A stretch of DNA of 64,000 nucleotides from AC-37 sp036389295 (GTDB lineage Bacteria; Actinomycetota; Thermoleophilia; Solirubrobacterales; Thermoleophilaceae). Shown in pieces: positions 17,936 to 24,511 of the stretch (position 1 is its first letter; each line of letters opens with the position of its first letter). The notes below the pieces were generated by a model, which worked only from the letters and a program-made list of their open reading frames with translations, was not told the origin of the DNA and made no database searches. Both the position numbers and the translations under genes were made by a program. The stretch spans positions 186,001 through 250,000 of the forward strand of contig DASVQB010000041.1 in NCBI GenBank assembly GCA_036389295.1. Reading direction: 5' to 3'.

Positions 17936-18841
17936 TCAGGCCGGCGATCCGTGAGCCCGGCGTTGCAGGCGTGGGGCGCTCCAGTCCGCACGCTCGGCAA
18001 GCTCGGAGACGAGGTGCGTCAGCCGGCGCCCGCCCCAACCGAGCGGCATGCGCCCCCGCTCCTCGCACGCGAAGCGGCTCTCGGGCAGGGCCTCGGCGTA
18101 GCGCCTCGCGAGCTCCAGCGGGTGCCGGGGGTCGAGCTCGTCGCGCGTGCCCACCACGACCGTGGGGACGTCGATCGAGCCGAGCTCCGCGAACGAGTCG
18201 AACGGCTTCGCACGGATGTTCGCCTGAAGCGCGTCCGCGATCGCGGCGACGTCGAGGTGATCCTCGAGCCGCCGCCGAGTGAGCGCGTGCGCGGCCTGCA
18301 GCGTGACGGAGTCCCGCGAGGCCGCGGGTGGGATCCGGAGCGCGTCGAGGAAGCCGTCGAGCCCGCGTTCGCGGATCGCCGCGGCCAGCTCGTCGGCCTC
18401 CTCCACGTTGGGCCGGTTCGGGTGGTTCGACGGGTCGTAGGCGGGCGAGACGACTCCCAGCCCCGCCACCCGCTCGGGGGCGTCGATGGCGAGGCGAAGC
18501 GCCGTGTGGGCGCCCATCGAGCTGCCGACCAGCACCGCCCGCTCGCAGTCGAGGGCGTCCATCACGGCAACCAGGTCCTCGAGCAGCAGGTCGTAGGTGT
18601 AGCCGCCCGGATCCGCCGCCCGCGCCGAGCGGCCGTGTCCGCGCGAGTCGTAGGCGACCACGCGGAAGCCTCGTCGCTCGAGATCCGCCGTGCGCGCGAG
18701 CACGTGGTCCCTGGTCATCGTGAGGCCGTGGAGGAGCACAATCGGAGGTCCGGCGGGAGGCCCCGACTCACGCACGGCGAGCGCGGGGCACGAGGGAGAC
18801 GAGACGGTCACGACGCCGGTGCCGGATGCCGTGCGCGTCAC
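17936..18841 (-). CDS. Alpha/beta hydrolase, catalytic His apparently replaced
   Basis: 301 residues. The oxyanion motif LLHGLTM (about 36-42) and nucleophile elbow GSSMG (Ser108) are standard, and RDELDPRHP near 225 supplies the Asp. At the place where GHMP-type sequences carry the catalytic His, this protein reads ERGRMPLG, an Arg. A later His (THLV) might substitute, or the enzyme could be inactive. It could act as an editing thioesterase or transferase for the set A chain. The GTG start overlaps the fabI stop as GTGA, so it belongs to the operon. Confidence 0.8.
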   Translation of the reverse strand: MTRTASGTGVVTVSSPSCPALAVRESGPPAGPPIVLLHGLTMTRDHVLARTADLERRGFRVVAYDSRGHGRSARAADPGGYTYDLLLEDLVAVMDALDCERAVLVGSSMGAHTALRLAIDAPERVAGLGVVSPAYDPSNHPNRPNVEEADELAAAIRERGLDGFLDALRIPPAASRDSVTLQAAHALTRRRLEDHLDVAAIADALQANIRAKPFDSFAELGSIDVPTVVVGTRDELDPRHPLELARRYAEALPESRFACEERGRMPLGWGGRRLTHLVSELAERADWSAPRLQRRAHGSPA

Positions 18842-19692
18842 AGCACCGCGTGGAACCCGCCGTCCACGTGCAGGATCTCGCCGGTCATCGAGCGAGCCAG
18901 GTCGGACATCAGGAACGAGGCGGGCCCCGCCAGGACGGACGTGTCCCTGGCGTCCCAGCCGAGCGGCGCCTTGTCGACGAACAGGGCCTCGAGCCGGTCG
19001 AAGTCCGGGATGCCGGTCGCCGCGTTCGTGCGCACAGCGCCGGAGGCGATGCCGTTGACGCGTATCCGCTCCGGGGCGAGCTCGACGGCCATCTGCTTCG
19101 TCACCGCGTCAAGCATCGCCTTCGCGACGCCCATCCAGGCGTACCACCGCGAGTGGCGGCCGCCCATGACGGTCAGCGTCACCAAGCTCGCCCCCTGGGG
19201 GCTGCGCCGGAGCAGCGGACGCAGCGCGCCCGTCAGCGACTTGAACGAGAAGACGCTCGCACGCAGCGTCTCGTCGAGGCTCTCCTGCGACGCATTGAAG
19301 AAGCCGTCGCGCCAGACGTCGCGGGGCATCCACGCGATCGAGTGGAAGACCCCGTCCAGAGAGTCCCAGCGGTCGGAGAGCGCCGCGGCCAGCGACTCGA
19401 AGTCCTCGGGCTCGAGGACGTCGAGCTCGAGGACCTCGGGGCGCTCCGGCAGCATCGTCGCCGCGCGCTCGGTCATGCGTCGGGACCGACCGTGGCCCGT
19501 CAGGACCACCTCCGCCCCGAGCTCCTGCATCCGCTCCGCGGCGCCGTAGGCCAGGGAATGCTTGGTGAGCACGCCGGTCACGAGGATTCGCCGGCCCTCG
19601 AGCAGGCGACCGCCGGGGTGCGCGGCGGGCGCGATGCCGTCCGCGCGCTCGGGCCGCTCGGCGAGGGGGGTCAGCACCGCGTTCGTCGCCAC
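18838..19692 (-). CDS. fabI: Enoyl-[ACP] reductase, FabI/InhA-like (set A)
   Basis: 284 residues. FabI-type SDR: the cofactor loop reads TGVLTKHSLAYG (about 39-50) in place of a classical TGxxxGxG, and the catalytic pair is Tyr184-x6-Lys191 (YAWMGVAK). It ends in GEILHVDGGFHA, typical for FabI. It would saturate the enoyl-ACP made by the neighbouring MaoC protein. A roughly 28-residue N-terminal extension before GRRILVTG is unusual for FabI and may mean that the true start is internal. It overlaps the MaoC gene by 22 bases. Confidence 0.9.
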   Translation of the reverse strand: MATNAVLTPLAERPERADGIAPAAHPGGRLLEGRRILVTGVLTKHSLAYGAAERMQELGAEVVLTGHGRSRRMTERAATMLPERPEVLELDVLEPEDFESLAAALSDRWDSLDGVFHSIAWMPRDVWRDGFFNASQESLDETLRASVFSFKSLTGALRPLLRRSPQGASLVTLTVMGGRHSRWYAWMGVAKAMLDAVTKQMAVELAPERIRVNGIASGAVRTNAATGIPDFDRLEALFVDKAPLGWDARDTSVLAGPASFLMSDLARSMTGEILHVDGGFHAVL

Positions 19693-20165
19693 ACGGCCTC
19701 CAGCTCGACGGTCATCGCGGTCACGGCGTCCTGGTTCGCGATCCTCCAGTGACCGGTGACCAGGCCGTGCTCCCCGGTCCAGGCGTGGAGGCCCACGATC
19801 TCCCCCTCGACCTTGATCGTGTCGCCGATCCTGACCGGGGCCCCGAGCTCGAGCACGCTCACCCGCCGCAACGCTGCGACGTAGAGGTTGGGCACGAGCC
19901 CGATCGAGTACGACAGCACGAGCATGCCGTGGGCCACGCGCTCGCCGAAGCCGCCGGCCTCGGCCCAGGTGCGATCGCCGTGCGACGGGTGCCAGTCTCC
20001 GCTGAGCGCGGCGAACCTGACCACGTCGGCCTCGGTGATCGTGCGCCCCCGGCTCGTGTACGCATCGCCGAGCTCGAGCTCGTCGAACGGGCGCAGCCAG
20101 GCGTCGGCGCCGTGGCGCTCGCCGGACCCTCCCGCCGTGCGCGCCGGCGCGATCGTCGCGGTCAT
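19671..20165 (-). CDS. MaoC-like hotdog dehydratase (set A)
   Basis: 164 residues from the ATG at 20165, which overlaps the upstream stop as ATGA. Single hotdog domain with TITEADVVRFAALSGDWHP and HGMLVLSYSIGLVP, the pattern of MaoC / (R)-specific enoyl hydratases; the catalytic Asp and His are in GDWHPSHGD. It probably dehydrates 3-hydroxyacyl-ACP for the set A synthase, replacing FabZ/FabA, which is not in the window. Two further copies lie at 30.4 and 54.2 kb. Confidence 0.85.
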   Translation of the reverse strand: MTATIAPARTAGGSGERHGADAWLRPFDELELGDAYTSRGRTITEADVVRFAALSGDWHPSHGDRTWAEAGGFGERVAHGMLVLSYSIGLVPNLYVAALRRVSVLELGAPVRIGDTIKVEGEIVGLHAWTGEHGLVTGHWRIANQDAVTAMTVELEAVWRRTRC

Positions 20166-20743
20166 CGCGCTGCCGTCCCGCCCAGCACCTCGCGCGCCCG
20201 GTTCGCCATCGCCGGCATGAGCTCGCCCGCCATCGCCTCGAGGCGGCTCAGTTCCATAAGGCGCACGTAGAAGTAGACGTGGATGCGGCCGGCGACCTCG
20301 TCGCCGTCGCCGAGCAGCTCGCCCTCGACCTCGACCTTCACCTTCCGCGAGGCTCGGAGCTTCTCGGCCGCCGCCGAGGCGTCGCCCACGCAGGCCGTTC
20401 GCGAGCGCACGTCCCCGTACGGGCGAGCCATCGGGGTGAAGACCGCCCGCTTGGTCAGGACGAGCGGCATCAGCGCGCTCTCCGCCTCGGCCGCGTGGAG
20501 CAGCAGCGCGTCGCACACCGAGATCCCGGAGGCGACCTCCCCGACCGCGTAGACGGCGGCCATCGACTGCCGCCCGTCGGGCTCGAGCAGGTGCGACTGC
20601 GCGGGCAGCGTGACGACCGCCGGCCCCGCCGGGTCGGGTCGCTCGAACCTCATCCCGAGGTGGACGTGAAACGGAACGTCGCGGAAGCCGTAGAAGTCGT
20701 CGTGGTAGCCGACCTGCGCGAGGTCGGGCGCCGCGGAGCTCAC
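20162..20743 (-). CDS. Hotdog-fold thioesterase-like protein (set A)
   Basis: 193 residues from the GTG at 20743 (GTGA overlap with the ketosynthase stop). The sequence HVHLGMRFERP, LLEPDGRQSMAAVYAVGEVASGI and the alternating strands after it suggest a PaaI/DUF4442-type hotdog domain. It could hydrolyse or bind acyl thioesters, or act as a dehydratase partner of the MaoC protein. The family call rests on overall pattern, not on an unmistakable motif. It sits between the ketosynthase and MaoC genes of one operon. Confidence 0.6.
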   Translation of the reverse strand: MSSAAPDLAQVGYHDDFYGFRDVPFHVHLGMRFERPDPAGPAVVTLPAQSHLLEPDGRQSMAAVYAVGEVASGISVCDALLLHAAEAESALMPLVLTKRAVFTPMARPYGDVRSRTACVGDASAAAEKLRASRKVKVEVEGELLGDGDEVAGRIHVYFYVRLMELSRLEAMAGELMPAMANRAREVLGGTAAR

Positions 20744-21987
20744 GCCTCGATCACCAGCACGGCGTTGTGGCCGCCGAACGCGAACGAGTTCGAGATGGCG
20801 ACGCACCGATCCGCGCGACCGTTCCCGTTCCCGTTCCCGTTCCCGTCGTGACCGCCCGCCGGCCCCGGGAGCCGAACCGCCGCACCCGGCACGTAGTTCA
20901 GGTCGAGGTCGGGGTCGGGCTCCTCGAGCCCGACGGTGGGGGGCACGACGCGGTTGCGCAGCGTCAGCAGGGTGGCGACGGCCTCGACCGCGCCCGCGCC
21001 GCCGATCGAGTGCCCGACGACGGACTTGGTCGACGAGACGGGGATCTCGTGCGCCCGCCGGCCGAGCGCCACCTTCAGGGCGTTCGTCTCGGCGCGGTCG
21101 TTCCCGGTGGTCGACGTGCCGTGGGCGTTCACGTAGTCAACGTCCTCGGGAGCCCGGCCGGCGTCGAAGAGGGCGCGGCCGATCGCGGCGGCGCAGATCT
21201 CCCCGTCCTCGGCGGGCGCCGTCAGGTGGTACCCGTCGGTGGTCGAGCCGTAGCCGGTCACGTAGCCGAGGATCTCGGCCCCCCGGGCCCGGGCCTTGTC
21301 GGGGTCCTCGAGGATCACGATCCCGCCGCCCTCGGCCATCACGAAACCGTCCCGCCGCCTGTCGAAGGGACGCGAGATCCCCGACCGGGAGAGCGCGCCC
21401 GCCATCTTGAACGCGGCGCTCACGAACGGGGTCAGGCATGCCTCGGACCCGCCGACGATCACCGCGTCGGCGTCGTCCTGACGCAGCATCCGGAGGCCCT
21501 CGCCGATCGCCTGCGCGCTCGACGAGCACGCCGAGGCGATCGACCTGCTCTCGCCGCGGAACCCGTGTGCCATCGCCAGGATCGCCGGCGTCGCGTTCGG
21601 CATGCTGACCGGGATCGTCAGCGGCCACACCGCGTCGGGCCCGCGCTCCTCGAGCGTCCGGTACTGGTCGAACATCACCTGGGTGCCGCCCAGGGACACG
21701 CCGAGCACGCAGGCCACGCGCTCCGGCGGGTACGGCGGCCGGTCGCCGTCCCAGCCGGCCTGCGCGGTCGCCTCGGTCGAGGCCACCAGGCCGAACTGCA
21801 CGAACCGCTCGGTGCGGCGCTCCTGCTTGCGCGACATGAACTCCGAGGCGTCGAACCCGCGACACTCGCCCACGCCGTCCTCGATCCCGCAGTGGCCGTC
21901 GCGCCAGCGCTCGTAAAGCGTGCTCGCACCGACGCCGAGCGGCGTCACCGCTCCGATGCCCGTGATCGCTGCCGGCGTGCGGTTCAC
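20740..21987 (-). CDS. fabF: Beta-ketoacyl-ACP synthase II-like (set A)
   Basis: 415 residues. Complete KAS triad: Cys154 (ASACSSSAQA), His289 (NAHGTST) and His326 (VGHSIGGAG). The usual DGFVMGEGAG reads DGFVMAEGGG. An inserted Gly/Asn-repeat loop sits near residue 380 (HDGNGNGNGNGRAD), encoded by a hexanucleotide repeat. It condenses malonyl-ACP with the growing chain. Because the Cys is present it is not a chain-length-factor partner. It overlaps its cognate ACP gene as ATGA. Confidence 0.93.
   Translation of the reverse strand: MNRTPAAITGIGAVTPLGVGASTLYERWRDGHCGIEDGVGECRGFDASEFMSRKQERRTERFVQFGLVASTEATAQAGWDGDRPPYPPERVACVLGVSLGGTQVMFDQYRTLEERGPDAVWPLTIPVSMPNATPAILAMAHGFRGESRSIASACSSSAQAIGEGLRMLRQDDADAVIVGGSEACLTPFVSAAFKMAGALSRSGISRPFDRRRDGFVMAEGGGIVILEDPDKARARGAEILGYVTGYGSTTDGYHLTAPAEDGEICAAAIGRALFDAGRAPEDVDYVNAHGTSTTGNDRAETNALKVALGRRAHEIPVSSTKSVVGHSIGGAGAVEAVATLLTLRNRVVPPTVGLEEPDPDLDLNYVPGAAVRLPGPAGGHDGNGNGNGNGRADRCVAISNSFAFGGHNAVLVIEA
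20821..20844 (+). repeat. Hexanucleotide tandem repeat (GTTCCC)x4 inside the ketosynthase gene
   Basis: Four perfect tandem copies of GTTCCC (GGGAAC on the coding strand) encode alternating Gly-Asn residues. It lies in a C-terminal loop of the ketosynthase just before SNSFAFGGHN. The unit length keeps the frame, so copy-number slippage would lengthen or shorten the loop by two residues per unit without disrupting the gene. Confidence 0.9.
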
Positions 21988-22238
21988 TTGACGTATCCGA
22001 GGAGGACCTGCTGCGCCTCGCCCAGCGTCGTCACGTTCTCGAAGTCGTCCGGGTTCACCTCGACCCCGAACTCCTGGTTGAGGATCTGGGCCAGCTCGAA
22101 CATGTCGAGCGAGTCGATCTCCAGCTCCTCGAGCGTGGCCTCGGGCCGCATCTCGTCGGGGTCGGCGCCGAACTCGACGAGCGCCTCCATGATCCGCTTA
22201 GCGACGGCCTCAACGGTCGTCTCGGCTGTGACAGCCAT
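21984..22238 (-). CDS. acpP: Acyl carrier protein (set A)
   Basis: 84 residues, normal ACP length and acidic. The phosphopantetheine attachment site is Ser43 in IDSLDMFELAQ. It carries the growing acyl chain for the set A enzymes and is a possible acceptor of the fatty acid activated by the FAAL. A strong ribosome site (GAGGAGA) lies 5-6 bases before the ATG and overlaps the stop of the preceding fabG. It overlaps the ketosynthase by four bases. Confidence 0.95.
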   Translation of the reverse strand: MAVTAETTVEAVAKRIMEALVEFGADPDEMRPEATLEELEIDSLDMFELAQILNQEFGVEVNPDDFENVTTLGEAQQVLLGYVK

Positions 22239-22247
22239 GTCTTCTCC

Positions 22248-23075
22248 TCATTGGTCGCCTGCTGCACGTACCGGTGCCGACCGACCGCGCGGCGAGAAGA
22301 TCGCCAGGCCGGCCGTGAGGGCACCGTCGATCGGGAGGACGGCGCCGTTCACGTACGCCGCCTCGTCAGAGGTCAGGTAGCGGACGAGCGCGGCGACCTC
22401 GTCGGCTCGCGCGACGCGCCGTGACGGCATGGCCGCGCCCCACTCGTCGCTCATCTCGGCCACGAACCCCGTGTCCACGAGGCCGGGCGCCACCGCGTTG
22501 ATCGTCACGCCCCGGCGCGCGACCTCGATCGCGACGGTGCGCGTGAGCGCCTCGATCCCCGCCTTCGAAGCCGAGTACGCGGCCTGCCCCGGAAGCGGCC
22601 GCGACGCGGAGGCGGAGGACACGCTCACGACCCGCCCCCAGCGCTTCCGGACCATGTTCCCGAGCGCACGGTGGATCGTGTGGAAGGAGCCCGACAGGTT
22701 CACGGCCAGCACGCGGGACCAGTCCCCCGGGTCCAGCCAGCCGGCCGGCACGTCGCGCCGCACGCCGGCGTTGTTCACGAGCACGAGCACCGGACCGAGC
22801 TCCGCCTCGACGCGATCGAACATGGCGGCCACGGCGGCCGGATCCGACACGTCGGCCTCGACCGGGATCGCGCGCCCACCAGCCCGCTCGATTCGCGCCA
22901 CGACGGCGGCCGCACCGACCGCGTCCGCGCCGTAGTTGACGCACACGGGCCAGCCGTCGGCCGCGACCGCCTCGGCGACCGCGGCCCCGATGCCGCGCCC
23001 GGCCCCGGTGACGAGGGCGCATCCGTCCGCGGACCTGAAGCCGTTGCCGCTCGCCGTCGGTCTGTCGAAGCTCAT
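22248..23075 (-). CDS. fabG: 3-oxoacyl-ACP reductase, FabG-like SDR (set A)
   Basis: 275 residues from the ATG at 23075. Classical SDR: TGAGRGIGAAVAEA cofactor loop, NNAG, Ser in VSSASAS, catalytic Tyr-x3-Lys (YSASK) and VAPGLVDT. It should reduce 3-ketoacyl-ACP to 3-hydroxyacyl-ACP with NADPH. A C-terminal extension of about 25 residues beyond the usual VDGG region is Arg/Pro-rich. It is the first gene of set A; a promoter with its start only a few bases before the ATG is proposed at 23084-23113. Confidence 0.9.
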   Translation of the reverse strand: MSFDRPTASGNGFRSADGCALVTGAGRGIGAAVAEAVAADGWPVCVNYGADAVGAAAVVARIERAGGRAIPVEADVSDPAAVAAMFDRVEAELGPVLVLVNNAGVRRDVPAGWLDPGDWSRVLAVNLSGSFHTIHRALGNMVRKRWGRVVSVSSASASRPLPGQAAYSASKAGIEALTRTVAIEVARRGVTINAVAPGLVDTGFVAEMSDEWGAAMPSRRVARADEVAALVRYLTSDEAAYVNGAVLPIDGALTAGLAIFSPRGRSAPVRAAGDQ

Positions 23076-23083
23076 CGCGAACA

Positions 23084-23113
23084 GGTGTAACCGATGCGAG
23101 AGCCACGACCCAA
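23084..23113 (-). promoter_or_regulatory. Candidate promoter of set A operon
   Basis: Read on the minus strand, TTGGGT (23108-23113) is separated by 18 bases from TACACC (23084-23089), with a further T after it. Transcription would begin about at the fabG ATG, giving a leaderless or nearly leaderless message. A perfect palindrome GGGCGCCC (23120-23127) lies between this -35 and that of the divergent promoter and could be an operator shared by both. Confidence 0.4.
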
Positions 23114-23128
23114 ACGCAGGGGCGCCCT

Positions 23129-23158
23129 TTGCGACGCCCTCGCGTGCGCGCCTAGAGT
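23129..23158 (+). promoter_or_regulatory. Candidate promoter of the plus-strand hotdog gene
   Basis: TTGCGA (23129-23134), an 18-base spacer and TAGAGT (23153-23158) form a good sigma-70-type promoter. The ATG follows the -10 by six bases, so the transcript would be leaderless. It is back to back with the set A promoter. Confidence 0.5.
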
Positions 23159-23164
23159 GCGGCC

Positions 23165-23590
23165 ATGGCGAGTCCACGGGCACAGGCGACCGATCCGTTC
23201 GGCGAGCACACGCGCTCACGCGTGGTGGACGCCCGCCCCGAGCGCGCCGTCGTCGAGCAGCCCGCCGTGAGGGAGCTCGACAACCACGTCGGCGTCCGCC
23301 ACGCGAGCGCCCTGCACGCCGCGGGGTACGCGGCCTCGCGCGCGCTGATCGCGGCCGCGCTGGGCGAGCTCGCCGAATCCAGGAGCGTGCGCCTGGTGGA
23401 GAGCGACGTCTCGTATGCCTCCGTCGGGCTCGGGCCGCTGACGACGACCGCCGAGCCGACCGGCCGCGGCTGGGACGCGCTGGCGGACGGGTCGAGCGTG
23501 ACCCTGGCCTCCACCGTCACGACGACGAATGAGCAGAGCAGGACGGTGGCGAGGCTCGAGCTCTCGTGGGCCGTCGAGCCCGCGGCCTAG
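23165..23590 (+). CDS. Hotdog-fold (thioesterase-like, DUF4442-type) protein
   Basis: 141 residues. LDNHVGVRHASALHAAGYAA followed by DVSYASVGLGPLTTTAEPTG fits a single hotdog domain of the YiiD_C/DUF4442 thioesterase type: a helix after HVGVRHASAL and long alternating strands. No membrane span. It is divergent from set A and convergent with the dehalogenase, sharing the four-base CTAG with its stop codon. It may edit acyl thioesters for the cluster; the family assignment is moderate. Confidence 0.6.
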   Translation: MASPRAQATDPFGEHTRSRVVDARPERAVVEQPAVRELDNHVGVRHASALHAAGYAASRALIAAALGELAESRSVRLVESDVSYASVGLGPLTTTAEPTGRGWDALADGSSVTLASTVTTTNEQSRTVARLELSWAVEPAA

Positions 23591-24492
23591 CCGCAGCTCT
23601 CGAGCCAGTCGACGATCAGCGCCGCGGCGTGCTCCCCACGGTCCTCGGGCAGGAAGTGGCCGGCGCCCGGGATCACGACCGGCGGCTCGCGCCGCAGGGC
23701 ACCGGTCACCCATTCGCCGAGCTCGAGCGGGAACAGCTGCTCGGACTCCCCCCACAGCGTGAGGGTCGGGCGGTCGTCCTTGCGAATGGCCTTCATCGTG
23801 CGCCAGCAGGCCCGCGCCGCGGGCAGCTCGGGGGACCGCGGCAGCACCCGGAGCGGGAACGCGCGCGGACCGGCCTTCGAGGCGGCGTCCGGGAACGGCG
23901 CCTCGTAGCCAGCCACCACGTCCTCCCCGAGGTCGGAGGCGCAGCCCGCCCGCACGAGCGTCGCCACGGGCACGTCGGGCGTGCGCTCGACGAAGTCGTG
24001 TACCTGCCACCAGCTCGGCGGCATCGTCTGACGGCCCGTGAAGAGCGGCGTGTCGACGAGGACCAGGCGGCTGAAGCGCTCCGGCCTCTCGACGGCCATG
24101 CGCAGCCCGATCGCCCCGCCCCAGTCGTGCGCGACCAGCGTGACGTCGCGCAGGTCGAGCTCGTCGACCAGGTGCAGGCAGGCCTCGAAGTGACGGTCGT
24201 AGCTGTACCAGCCGAGGTCCGTCGGCTTGTCGGAGCGCCCGAAGCCGGGATAGTCGGGGGCGACGCAGCGGAGCCCGGCGTCGCGCAGCGGCGGGATCAT
24301 CTTGCGGAACAGGAACGACCAGGTGGGCTCGCCGTGCAGCATCAGCGCCGGCGGGCCCTCGCCCTCGTCCAGGTGCGCGAGCCGAAGGCCATCCCAAGTC
24401 CGGTAGCTCGGCTCGAAGGCGAACCCCGGAAGCCCCTCGAAGCGCTCGTCCGGCGTGCGGACCGCGTCCGTGCTCGTCGCGACGGTCGTCAT
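23587..24492 (-). CDS. Haloalkane dehalogenase-like alpha/beta hydrolase
   Basis: 301 residues. The pattern matches haloalkane dehalogenases: HGEPTWSFLFRKM (His53-Trp58), nucleophile Asp123 followed by a halide-binding Trp (AHDWGG), APFPD in the cap domain and His279 in GAGHFLPED. Such enzymes replace a halogen on an alkyl carbon by hydroxyl. The acid residue expected after strand 7 is Glu (WGESEQLF) rather than the Asp usual in this subfamily. It is 19 bases downstream of a halogenase-like gene on the same strand. An epoxide hydrolase role is a weaker alternative. Confidence 0.82.
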   Translation of the reverse strand: MTTVATSTDAVRTPDERFEGLPGFAFEPSYRTWDGLRLAHLDEGEGPPALMLHGEPTWSFLFRKMIPPLRDAGLRCVAPDYPGFGRSDKPTDLGWYSYDRHFEACLHLVDELDLRDVTLVAHDWGGAIGLRMAVERPERFSRLVLVDTPLFTGRQTMPPSWWQVHDFVERTPDVPVATLVRAGCASDLGEDVVAGYEAPFPDAASKAGPRAFPLRVLPRSPELPAARACWRTMKAIRKDDRPTLTLWGESEQLFPLELGEWVTGALRREPPVVIPGAGHFLPEDRGEHAAALIVDWLESCG

Positions 24493-24511
24493 GGCACGTC
24501 CGCGACGGCGG

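Noticed and set aside
20821..20844. CRISPR or other array
   Set aside because: The repeat is a perfect six-base tandem inside a coding frame without spacers.
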